NCBI GenBank assembly: GCA_022560215.1
Contig: JADFTO010000050.1
Location: forward strand, 1-13,013
Length of the DNA: 13,013 bases
Source of the DNA: Pseudomonadota bacterium
GTDB taxonomy: Bacteria; Pseudomonadota; Alphaproteobacteria; Rhodospirillales; 2-02-FULL-58-16
Direction of reading: 5' to 3'
The notes below the pieces were generated by a model. The model saw only the letters and a list, made by a program, of their open reading frames with translations, searched no databases and was not told the DNA's origin. Below, piece after piece: positions 1-6,525 of this stretch. Numbering within the stretch: the first letter of the stretch is position 1; the number at the start of each line of letters is the position of its first letter. A program made the position numbers and the translations under genes.

Positions 1-209
1 AGGCGCGGCGCGCCGCGCGATGCGGTGCATCGGGCAAGCGCCGCAACGCACCCGGGGGGCCGATTTGCCCCACCGGAGGCCGGGTGCTTTTGCGTCGTGG
101 ACGTCGTTGCCCGCCCCTTGTGATGGTCCACCATCACGGCGGACCGGGCGCCTAGCCACGACGCAAAATCATCCCGGTCAAATGGTCCCTACTAGCCCGA
201 TAGCGCTCT
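1..209. repeat. MITE-like repeat, copy 1 (partial; left end outside window)
   Basis: This segment aligns without gaps to 3798-4006, with 6 differences in 209 positions (95, 144, 148, 190, 195, 198; about 97% identity). It is the right-hand part of a short repeated element whose complete copy is at 3740-4006. It contains a 16-bp perfect palindrome (GCGCGGCGCGCCGCGC, 3-18) and a hairpin, GTGATGGT/ACCATCAC, at 120-127 and 130-137. Its right terminal repeat lies at 186-209 and carries three of the six differences. No transposase is encoded. The 63-codon open frame inside it looks incidental. The element ends 14 bp before the ATG of the TPR gene, so it forms that gene's whole visible upstream region. 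The family is unknown to me. Confidence 0.85.
186..209. repeat. Right terminal inverted repeat of element copy 1
   Basis: This is the counterpart of 3983-4006, with 21 of 24 positions identical. The outer ten bases, ATAGCGCTCT, are the same in both copies. The three changes (190, 195, 198) are in the inner part, so this end is more decayed than that of copy 2. The matching left repeat would lie upstream of the window. Confidence 0.7.
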
Positions 210-223
210 AGGGCCGGCACCTC

Positions 224-1972
224 ATGGACATAGCCGGCGAACTCAGGAAGGGTCTCGGGCTCCATCGGGACGGCCGGCTGGCCGAGGCCGGCGACATCTA
301 CGCCAGGGTCCTCGAAGCCGAGCCCGACAACGCGGACGCGCTCAACCTGATGGGGGTTGTCCTGCAGGCGGCCGGAGACTGCGTGGGCGCCATCGGGCTG
401 CTCCGGCGGGCCACGGAACTGGCGCCCGAGTACTTCGCCGCCCACGTCAACCTGGGCAACGCCCAGCAGGGAGCGGGCCGGCTCGAAGACGCCGTCTGTG
501 CCCTGCAAACGGCGATCCGCCTGAACCCCGACGCGCCCGAGGCCCTGAACAACCTGGCCAGCGTCCTCAACGGCCTCGGCCGCCACCAGGAGGCCGAGGA
601 CGCCTGCGCCCGCGCCCTGGCGCTGGCGCCCCGCTTCGCCGAGGCCCTGAACAACCTGGGCAACGCCCTCATCGGCCTCGGCCGCGCCGAAGAGGCGGCG
701 CAGAACTTTCAGGCTTCCCTGGCCATCGACGCGAACTCGGCGGAGGCCCATTTCAACCTGGGCAACGCGCTCATGGATTTAGGCGCGACCCGGGAAGCGG
801 CGGCCAGCTACGGCCGCGCCGTGGACCTGGACGGGGACGACACGCACAAGCTCTACAACCTGGGCAACGCGCTTCGGGCCCTGGACCGCGCCGAAGATGC
901 CGTGGACTGCTACCGGCGCGCCCTGGAGGCGGACCCGGACAACACCGACGCCCTCAACAACCTGGCGGCGGCATGCAAGGACCTGGGCAAACTGGACGAG
1001 GCGCGGGAATGCTACCGCCGGGCGCTCTCCTTCGAGCCCGACAGCGCCGACCTCCATTGGAACCATTCCCTGGTCCTGCTGCAAAGCGGGGAATTCGCCG
1101 AGGGCTGGCGGGAATACGAATGGCGCTGGCGGACGCCGAGCTTCGCCCACATCCTGAGGGACTTCGAGCCCCCCCGGTGGGAAGGCGGGGACTTGAGCGG
1201 CAAAACCATCCTCGTCCACGCCGAGCAGGGCTTCGGGGACGCCATCCAGTTCGTCCGCTACGCGCCCATGGTGGCGGCCAGGGGAGGCCGGGTGGTGCTG
1301 GAATGCCGGCCCGGGCTGGAGCGCCTGTTCGCCGGCGTCGAAGGCGTGGCCGAGGTGGTGACGCTGGGCGCGCCGTTGCCCCCGTTCGACGTCCACATCC
1401 CCCTGATGAGCCTGCCCCGGGTGTTCGCGACGGAGCTCGACACCATTCCCGATGCCGTGCCCTACCTTTCCCTTCCCGCCGGCGCCGAGGCCGGCGATGA
1501 AATCACAGCCGCCCCCGGCCTCAAGGTGGGGATCGTCTGGGCGGGCAGCCCGACCCGGCCCGATAATGACAAGCGGTCCTGCGAGCCGGGCCACTTCGCG
1601 CCCCTGATGGGGATTCCCGGGACCACGTTCTTCAGCCTGCAGGTGGGGGAATTCGCCGCGGGCTTGCGGGAACTGGAAGGCGAGGCCGTCGATCTCGCCC
1701 CCGGCCTCGGCGATTTCGCCGACACCGCGGCGGCCGTCCAGGCCCTGGACCTGGTGATCTCCGTGGACACGGCCGTCCTCCACCTGGCCGGCGCGCTGGC
1801 CAGGCCGGCCTGGGGCGCGCTCTCGTTTGCCACCGGGTTCCTGTGGATGCAGGGGCGGGACGACAGCCCCTGGTATCCCACCATGCGCCTGTTCAGGCAG
1901 GAGACCCCCGGGGACTGGGAGCCGGTGTTCCGGCGCCTGGGCCGGGAGCTGGAAGCCCTGGCCGGGGCCTGA
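224..1972 (+). CDS. TPR protein with C-terminal glycosyltransferase-9-like domain
   Basis: A 582-residue protein. Residues about 1-275 are eight consecutive tetratricopeptide repeats of 34 residues, several carrying the pattern ALNNLGNAL...GR..EA. They are followed by a linker with EGWREYEWRW (293-302). Residues about 325-575 resemble the Rossmann-type domain of the GT9/ADP-heptose transferase fold: HAEQGFGDAIQFVRY (332-346), VGIVWAGSP (435-443), ISVDTAVLHLAGAL (512-525) and a C-terminal DDSPWYPTMRLFRQ. This layout is common in Alphaproteobacteria and is usually annotated only as a TPR protein; a role in cell-surface or protein glycosylation is inference. No signal peptide or membrane segment is visible. 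The start ATG has a modest Shine-Dalgarno stretch, AGGG, at 210-213. The repeat element ends 14 bp upstream, so any promoter lies in or beyond it. It converges on rmuC. Confidence 0.85.
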   Translation: MDIAGELRKGLGLHRDGRLAEAGDIYARVLEAEPDNADALNLMGVVLQAAGDCVGAIGLLRRATELAPEYFAAHVNLGNAQQGAGRLEDAVCALQTAIRLNPDAPEALNNLASVLNGLGRHQEAEDACARALALAPRFAEALNNLGNALIGLGRAEEAAQNFQASLAIDANSAEAHFNLGNALMDLGATREAAASYGRAVDLDGDDTHKLYNLGNALRALDRAEDAVDCYRRALEADPDNTDALNNLAAACKDLGKLDEARECYRRALSFEPDSADLHWNHSLVLLQSGEFAEGWREYEWRWRTPSFAHILRDFEPPRWEGGDLSGKTILVHAEQGFGDAIQFVRYAPMVAARGGRVVLECRPGLERLFAGVEGVAEVVTLGAPLPPFDVHIPLMSLPRVFATELDTIPDAVPYLSLPAGAEAGDEITAAPGLKVGIVWAGSPTRPDNDKRSCEPGHFAPLMGIPGTTFFSLQVGEFAAGLRELEGEAVDLAPGLGDFADTAAAVQALDLVISVDTAVLHLAGALARPAWGALSFATGFLWMQGRDDSPWYPTMRLFRQETPGDWEPVFRRLGRELEALAGA

Positions 1973-1993
1973 AAATCATTCCATCCGGTAGAC

Positions 1994-2016
1994 CCGGGCC
2001 GCGTTCTCGCGCCCGG
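1994..2016. terminator. GC-rich hairpin between convergent genes
   Basis: CCGGGCCGCG (1994-2003) can pair with CGCGCCCGG (2008-2016) around the loop TTCT, with one bulged C. It sits in the 54-bp gap between the stop codons of the TPR gene and rmuC, the expected place for a bidirectional terminator. No T-tract follows on either strand, so it may be only a transcript-end structure. Confidence 0.35.
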
Positions 2017-2026
2017 CCCCCCGGGG

Positions 2027-3100
2027 TCACTCGACTTCTTTAAGCCGCGGGACGGGGGGGTCTTCGGCGGTGTCTTCCAGCTGCACGTTCTTTATCTTGT
2101 CGCCCCTGTCGGTGATCTTGCGGCTGGAGACGGCGATGCCGTCGATGTCCTCGCCGGCCTGGCGGAAGTGGGTCCTCAGCTTGCCCACGCGCTCGTCCAG
2201 GAGGCGCACGTCGTTCATCATCCTTTCCACCTCCAGCTGGATGAGGCCCGCCTGCTCCTTCATCTCGGCGTCCTTGAGGATGGCGCGGACGGTGTTCAGG
2301 GTCGCCATCAGCGTCGTCGGCGAGACGATGGCCACGTGGCGGCGATGCGCGTCGTCGACCAGGGCGGGGAAGTTGGCGTGGGCCTCGGCGTAGATGGCCT
2401 CCGACGGCAGGAACATGACCGCCCAGTCGGCGGTCTCTCCAGGGACCAGGTATTTTTCGGCGATGTCCTTGACATGTATGGAGAAATCCCTCTTGAAGGC
2501 GCGTTCGGCCCGCACCTTCTCGGCGTCGTTCGAGGAGGCGCGAAGCAACCGGTAGGCCTCCAGGGGGAACTTGGAATCAATGGCGATGCCGCCGGGCGGG
2601 GACGGCAGCTTGACCAGGCAATCGACCCGGTTGCCGTTGGAAAGGGTGTGCTCGAAAACGTAGGCGTTGGGGGGCAGGGCGTCGCGGACCAGGTCTTCCA
2701 GGCGGACCTGCCCGAAGGCGCCCCGCGCCTGCTTGTTGGACAGGATGTCCTGGAGGCCGACCATCTGGCGGGACAGCTCGGTGATGTTCTTCTGCGCCGA
2801 ATCGATCACCGCCAGGCGTTCGTGCAGCCCCTTCAGGGAGAGGCCGGTCTTTTCCGTCTGCTGGGCGAGGCCGTCGCCGAGGCGCTTGGCGAGCGCCTCC
2901 AGCCGCTCGCCGACGGTCGCCTGGGACTGCTGCAGCTGCCCCGACAGTTGCGACTGCTGGGCCGCCAGCCTTTCCGCCGTCTCGATGATGCGGGCCAATT
3001 CCCGGGCGGTCTCGGCCCGGCCCCGCCGTCCGGCGAGGAAGGAAACGGCCAGGGCGCCCACGATCAGGGCCGCGATCAATAACAGGGATGCGTCTTCCAT
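2027..3100 (-). CDS. rmuC: RmuC family protein (putative DNA recombination protein)
   Basis: A 357-residue protein with the standard RmuC layout. Residues 5-24 are one hydrophobic N-terminal segment (LLLIAALIVGALAVSFLAG), then RRGR. Residues about 29-120 are a heptad-rich coiled coil full of Gln, Glu and Leu. Residues about 124-330 are the conserved RmuC domain: RGAFGQVRLEDLV (126-138), NRVDCLVKL (157-165), AIDSKFPLEAYR (173-184) and FLPSEAIYAEA (230-240). The domain is related to restriction-endonuclease-like folds, with Asp and Lys of IDSKFPLE as likely active-site residues. In E. coli, rmuC loss raises inversions at short inverted repeats; the biochemical role is still unclear. The frame is open further upstream, but I chose the ATG at 3100 because the membrane segment follows directly and GGGGCGGA lies just before it. 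A possible -10 (TATGAT, 3132-3137, minus strand) lacks a clear -35. Divergent from def. Confidence 0.92.
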   Translation of the reverse strand: MEDASLLLIAALIVGALAVSFLAGRRGRAETARELARIIETAERLAAQQSQLSGQLQQSQATVGERLEALAKRLGDGLAQQTEKTGLSLKGLHERLAVIDSAQKNITELSRQMVGLQDILSNKQARGAFGQVRLEDLVRDALPPNAYVFEHTLSNGNRVDCLVKLPSPPGGIAIDSKFPLEAYRLLRASSNDAEKVRAERAFKRDFSIHVKDIAEKYLVPGETADWAVMFLPSEAIYAEAHANFPALVDDAHRRHVAIVSPTTLMATLNTVRAILKDAEMKEQAGLIQLEVERMMNDVRLLDERVGKLRTHFRQAGEDIDGIAVSSRKITDRGDKIKNVQLEDTAEDPPVPRLKEVE

Positions 3101-3163
3101 GGTTCCGCCCCACCATGCACAAGGGGGAGGCATCATACCAAGGCTTTCGGGCCGGGGATATTC

Positions 3164-3192
3164 TTGACTGTGGCCGCCCGAAACCATATGTG
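3164..3192 (+). promoter_or_regulatory. Candidate def promoter
   Basis: TTGACT (3164-3169) is followed after 17 bp by TATGTG (3187-3192). The predicted transcription start is near 3199, practically at the preferred def ATG at 3200. That would give a leaderless mRNA, which agrees with the lack of a good Shine-Dalgarno before that ATG. The -10 match is mediocre. Confidence 0.3.
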
Positions 3193-3199
3193 GAACGCC

Positions 3200-3718
3200 A
3201 TGGCCGCCTTCCCCATCATCATCGCGCCCGACCCGGAATTGAAGAAGGTTTCGGCGCCGGTGGAGCGCGTCGACGACGGCGTTCGGGGGCTCATGGACGA
3301 CCTGCTGGAGAGCATGCGGGCGGCCAACGGCCTCGGCCTCTCCGCCCCCCAGATAGGGGTGCTGAAAAGGGTGATCGTGGTCCAGCTCCCCGCCGGGGAG
3401 GACGAGGAGCCCGACCCGATGTTCCTCGCCAACCCCGAGATCACCTGGGCTTCCGGCGAGACCTACGGCGGCGAGGAAGGCTGCCTGTCCCTGCCCGATC
3501 ACTTCGCCGAGGTGACCCGCCCCGCCGGCGTCCGGGTGCGCTACCTGGGCCGGGACGGCGAGACGGTCGAGCTGGACCTGGAGGGAATCGCGGCCAAGTG
3601 CGTCCAGCACGAAATGGACCACCTGGACGGCATCCTGTTCGTCGACCACCTGTCGGCCCTCAAGCGCAACATCATCCTGCGCAAGCTGGCCAAGTGGAAA
3701 AGGCAGAACGCCGCTTAG
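3200..3718 (+). CDS. def: Peptide deformylase
   Basis: A 172-residue cytoplasmic metalloenzyme that removes the N-formyl group from nascent proteins. All three family motifs are present. Motif I is GLGLSAPQIG (44-53), with Ser where Ala is more usual. Motif II is EGCLSLP (93-99), with metal ligand Cys95. Motif III is QHEMDHLDG (136-144), with ligands His137 and His141 and catalytic Glu138. The C-terminus is basic (KLAKWKRQNAA), and the length is normal for the bacterial enzyme. The frame opens earlier, at TTG 3164 and ATG 3188, but the family N-terminus (MAxxPI...PDP.L) matches the ATG at 3200. In many Alphaproteobacteria def is followed by fmt. Here the MITE-like element begins 21 bp after the stop and no fmt follows within the window. 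Divergent from rmuC with a 99-bp gap. Confidence 0.95.
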   Translation: MAAFPIIIAPDPELKKVSAPVERVDDGVRGLMDDLLESMRAANGLGLSAPQIGVLKRVIVVQLPAGEDEEPDPMFLANPEITWASGETYGGEEGCLSLPDHFAEVTRPAGVRVRYLGRDGETVELDLEGIAAKCVQHEMDHLDGILFVDHLSALKRNIILRKLAKWKRQNAA

Positions 3719-3739
3719 GTTTCCCTCGGCTCCAATGCA

Positions 3740-3763
3740 AGAGCGCTATCCGGTTAGTTGGGA
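3740..3763. repeat. Left terminal inverted repeat of element copy 2
   Basis: This 24-bp sequence starts AGAGCGCTATCCGG and is the exact reverse complement of 3983-4006. It lies 21 bp after the def stop codon. The match stops at the next outer base (A at 3739, A at 4007), which defines the element boundary. Confidence 0.85.
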
Positions 3764-3982
3764 TCAATTTGATGGGAGCAAATCGGCTCATCCGGGCAGG
3801 CGCGGCGCGCCGCGCGATGCGGTGCATCGGGCAAGCGCCGCAACGCACCCGGGGGGCCGATTTGCCCCACCGGAGGCCGGGTGCTTTTGCGCCGTGGACG
3901 TCGTTGCCCGCCCCTTGTGATGGTCCACCATCACGGCGGAACGGTCGCCTAGCCACGACGCAAAATCATCCCGGTCAAATGG

Positions 3983-4006
3983 TCCCAACTAACCGGATAG
4001 CGCTCT
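3983..4006. repeat. Right terminal inverted repeat of element copy 2
   Basis: Exact 24-bp reverse complement of 3740-3763, ending CCGGATAGCGCTCT. Copy 1 has the same end at 186-209 with three changes. Two bases separate it from the fabF stop codon (CTA at 4009-4011 on the plus strand). Confidence 0.85.
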
Positions 4007-4008
4007 AA

Positions 4009-5271
4009 CTAAGAGTATTCCTTGAACACCAGGCAGGCGTTGGTTCCCCCGAAGCCGAAGGAATTGGACAGGGCCGCCTGGATTTTCCGCTCCCTGGCCT
4101 GATGGGGAACCAGGTCGATGCCGCCGCTATCCAGGGGGTTGTCCAGGTTGAGGGTCGGCGGCACCACGCCGTGAGCGATGGCGAGCATGGAGAATATGGC
4201 TTCGACGGCGCCGGCCGCTCCCAGCAGATGGCCGATGGCCGATTTGGTCGACGACATGGCAAGGGACCGGGAGGCGTCCCCGAACACCCGCTTCACCGCT
4301 TCCAGCTCGATTTCGTCGCCGAGCGGGGTCGAGGTCCCATGGGCGTTGACGTAGCCGATGTCTTCCGGCGTCAGCCCGGCCCGCTCGATCGCCGTCGTCA
4401 TGCAGCGGAACGCCCCGTTCCCGTCGGCGGGGGGCGCGGTGATGTGATGGGCGTCCCCCGACATGCCGTAGCCTACCACCTCGGCATGGATATGGGCGTC
4501 GCGCCTCTTCGCGTGTTCCAGCTCCTCGAGGATCACCACCCCGGCGCCGTCGCCCATGACGAAGCCGTCCCGGTCATGGTCCCAAGGCCTGGACGCCTTT
4601 TCCGGGGTATCGTTGAAGTTGGTGGAGAGCGCCCTGGCCTGGGCGAAGCCGGCCATGCCCAGCCGGCAGACCGCCGCCTCGGCCCCGCCGGCGACCATGA
4701 CGTCGGCGTCGTCCAGCATGATCATGCGGGCGGCGTCGCCGATGGAATGGGCACCCGTGGAACACGCCGTGACCACCGCGTGGTTGGGGCCCTTGAAGCC
4801 GTACTTGATGGAGACATGGCCGGAAATCAGGTTGATCAGGCTGGAGGGGATGAAAAAGGGGCTCAGCCGCCTGACCTTGCCCCCCTCGACGGTCAGCGCC
4901 CCCCTGGAAATTTCCGCCAGGCCGCCGATGCCCGATCCGATCGATACGCCTGTGCGCAGAAGGGATTGCTCGTCCGTCGGCGTCCATCCCGCGTCTTCCA
5001 CCGCCTGTATCGCCGCCGCCACGCCGTAGACGATGAATTTGTCCATCCGGCGCTGGTCCTTCGGCGACACCCAGTCGTCCGCGTTGAACAGCCCGTCGCC
5101 GGAATTGCCGGACGGCACCTCGCCCGCGATCTTCGCCGGCAGGTCCGAAATATCGAATGAGTCGATGGCCCTGATGCCGGACTCGGAATTGATCAGGCGT
5201 TCCCAAGTGGCCTTGATGCCTATGCCAAGGGGAGTCACGAGTCCCATGCCGGTGACGACCACTCGTTTCAT
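4009..5271 (-). CDS. fabF: 3-oxoacyl-ACP synthase II (beta-ketoacyl-ACP synthase, KAS II)
   Basis: A 420-residue condensing enzyme of type II fatty-acid synthesis. It condenses malonyl-ACP with a growing acyl-ACP, releasing CO2. The thiolase-fold N-terminus MKRVVVTGMGLVTPLG is intact. The Cys-His-His site is complete: Cys170 in VVTACSTGAHSIGDA, His311 in NAHGTSTPLGD, and His348 in KSAIGHLLGAAG with Lys343. The glycine-rich SFGFGGTNACLVF (404-416) contains the gatekeeper Phe. Length and motifs match FabF rather than FabB or FabH. It is last in the fabD-fabG-acpP-fabF order, starting 82 bp after acpP, with GGGAC as a weak ribosome site. In many Alphaproteobacteria mltG follows immediately. Here the repeat element lies 2 bp past the stop, and the next gene (def) is in the opposite orientation. 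Confidence 0.97.
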   Translation of the reverse strand: MKRVVVTGMGLVTPLGIGIKATWERLINSESGIRAIDSFDISDLPAKIAGEVPSGNSGDGLFNADDWVSPKDQRRMDKFIVYGVAAAIQAVEDAGWTPTDEQSLLRTGVSIGSGIGGLAEISRGALTVEGGKVRRLSPFFIPSSLINLISGHVSIKYGFKGPNHAVVTACSTGAHSIGDAARMIMLDDADVMVAGGAEAAVCRLGMAGFAQARALSTNFNDTPEKASRPWDHDRDGFVMGDGAGVVILEELEHAKRRDAHIHAEVVGYGMSGDAHHITAPPADGNGAFRCMTTAIERAGLTPEDIGYVNAHGTSTPLGDEIELEAVKRVFGDASRSLAMSSTKSAIGHLLGAAGAVEAIFSMLAIAHGVVPPTLNLDNPLDSGGIDLVPHQARERKIQAALSNSFGFGGTNACLVFKEYS

Positions 5272-5353
5272 GCTGTCCCGTTCTCGCGGGGGACGCGGGA
5301 TGGCCGGCCTGGCGCCGGGGCGGGCTCAACCCGTAGTCCGCCTTGGTTAAACC

Positions 5354-5590
5354 TCAAGATAACTGTGATTGAATGTAGTCGATGGCGTCCTTGACGGTGA
5401 GGATTTTTTCGGCCGCGTCGTCGGATATCTCGCAGTCGAATTCCTCCTCGAAGGCCATGACCAGCTCGACGGTATCCAGGCTGTCCGCCCCCAGGTCGTC
5501 GATGAAACTGGCATTGTCTACTACTTTCGATTCCTCGACCCCCAAGTGTTCCAGGACAATTTTTTTGACGCGCTCGCCGACATCACTCAT
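5354..5590 (-). CDS. acpP: Acyl carrier protein
   Basis: A 78-residue, strongly acidic carrier protein that holds growing acyl chains as thioesters during fatty-acid synthesis. The phosphopantetheine attachment site is Ser37 (counting Met1) in DDLGADSLDTVELVMAFEEEF. The four-helix ACP pattern and the length are typical. The start ATG has GAGGG at 5599-5603, an 8-nt spacing. A 190-bp gap separates it from fabG upstream, while fabF follows after 82 bp. It therefore probably has a transcript start of its own, as is common for this abundant protein, although I see no convincing promoter. Confidence 0.98.
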   Translation of the reverse strand: MSDVGERVKKIVLEHLGVEESKVVDNASFIDDLGADSLDTVELVMAFEEEFDCEISDDAAEKILTVKDAIDYIQSQLS

Positions 5591-5780
5591 GGTCTTTACC
5601 CTCGGCTATAAGTTTTTGAAATACGCCCGCGACTTCCCGGGGCGTTCATGATCCGGGACCCGCTCACGGCGGCCCGTTTCCTAACACACTTTGCCGACCT
5701 TGGCCAGCGCCCAGAGGCGGCCCGTGAAGAGACCCGATCGGCCCTGGGAAGAGGCCCCGGATGTCCATTACCGAGACGCC

Positions 5781-6518
5781 TCATATCATGGCCATCCCGC
5801 CGTTCACGTGCAGGGTCTGGCCGGTCACGAAAGACGCTTCCTCGCTGGCCAGGTAGACGACGCCCGAGGCCACGTCCTCCACCACGCCCAGCCGGCGGAC
5901 CGGGATGGTGGAAAGCAGCGTTTCCTTCTGCGCCTCGCTAAGACCCTCGGTCATCGCCGTCATGATGAACCCGGGAGCGACGCAGTTGGCCGTGATCCCC
6001 CTGGACGCGATCTCGAGCGCGATGGACTTGGTCATCCCGGCCAGCCCCGCCTTGGAAGCAGAGTAGTTGGCCTGTCCCGGGTTCCCCGTCGCCCCGACCA
6101 CGGAGGTGATGGAAATAATCCGCCCCCAGCGGTTTTTTATCATCCCCCTCAGGGCCGCGCGGGTCAGCCGGAAGGCGGCGGTGAGGTTCAGCTCCAGGAC
6201 CCCTTCCCAGTCCTCGTCCTTCATCCTGAGGAGAAGGTTGTCCCGGGTCTTGCCGGCGTTGTTGACCAGGATGTCGATGCGGCCCATGGCGTCGGCGGCC
6301 TGCCCGGCCAGGGTCGCCGCGGCGCCCGCCTCGCCCAGGTCGGCGGCAATCACGTGGGCGCCGTCGCCCAGTTCCGACGCCAGGTCCTGCAGGGCCTGGA
6401 CCCGGGTCCCCGACAAGGCGACGGCCGCGCCCTGGCCGTGAAGGGCGCGCGAGATGGCGCCGCCGATCCCCCCCGAGGCGCCGGTCACCAGGGCGCATTT
6501 TCCGCTGAGATCAAACAT
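5781..6518 (-). CDS. fabG: 3-oxoacyl-ACP reductase
   Basis: A 245-residue short-chain dehydrogenase that reduces 3-oxoacyl-ACP with NADPH in the elongation cycle. The nucleotide-binding motif TGASGGIG is at 12-19, NNAG at 86-89, and the catalytic set is Asn111, Ser139, Tyr152 and Lys156 (YSASK). The C-terminus FVTGQTLHVNGGMAMI is standard for FabG. The frame opens at ATG 6533, which would overlap fabD. I prefer ATG 6518 because the family begins MFDLSGKxALVTGASGGIG; that start lies 7 bp after the fabD stop, so fabD and fabG are probably co-transcribed and translationally coupled. Position between fabD and acpP separates it from the many other SDR paralogues. Confidence 0.97.
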   Translation of the reverse strand: MFDLSGKCALVTGASGGIGGAISRALHGQGAAVALSGTRVQALQDLASELGDGAHVIAADLGEAGAAATLAGQAADAMGRIDILVNNAGKTRDNLLLRMKDEDWEGVLELNLTAAFRLTRAALRGMIKNRWGRIISITSVVGATGNPGQANYSASKAGLAGMTKSIALEIASRGITANCVAPGFIMTAMTEGLSEAQKETLLSTIPVRRLGVVEDVASGVVYLASEEASFVTGQTLHVNGGMAMI

Positions 6519-6525
6519 GCTTCGC

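Larger units (their letters stand above)
3740..4006. mobile_element. MITE-like element, copy 2 (complete, 267 bp)
   Basis: The element is bounded by perfect 24-bp inverted repeats at 3740-3763 and 3983-4006, reading AGAGCGCTATCCGGTTAG... inwards. Weaker pairing continues for about 15 bp inside each end (ATCAATTTGATGGGA against ACCATTTGACCGGGA). Positions 3798-4006 match 1-209 at about 97%. It encodes no transposase. Short length, terminal inverted repeats and a near-identical second copy are the signs of a miniature inverted-repeat element moved by a transposase encoded elsewhere. No clean target duplication is visible: the left flank is CAA and the right flank after CTCT is AAC. It fills the gap between def and fabF, ending 2 bp from the fabF stop codon. 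The parent family is not recognised. Confidence 0.8.

Noticed and set aside
20..211. 63-codon open frame in the repeat element, also present in copy 2 (to 4008)
   Set aside because: It is conserved only because the DNA repeat is conserved. The stop codon is made by the element's end plus flanking bases, the composition is Pro/Arg-rich as in random high-GC frames, and there is no ribosome site.
779..1783. Long open frame antisense to the TPR gene
   Set aside because: It has the His/Gln/Gly/Val-rich composition of an antisense frame in high-GC DNA, while the sense strand has clear TPR and glycosyltransferase motifs.
2168..3082. Long plus-strand open frame across rmuC
   Set aside because: This is a shadow of rmuC; the minus strand carries the conserved RmuC domain and the translated plus strand shows no family motif.
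2027..3649. rmuC extended upstream to a start at 3649
   Set aside because: The extra ~180 residues overlap def completely, have shadow composition, and place the RmuC membrane segment in the middle of the protein.
3088..4008. 306-codon open frame overlapping def and the repeat element
   Set aside because: It runs out of frame through def, which has all three deformylase motifs, then through the element. Its product is an Arg/Pro/Gly-rich shadow.
4102..5160. 352-codon open frame antisense to fabF
   Set aside because: The minus strand encodes complete FabF with its Cys-His-His site; the plus-strand frame is compositional.
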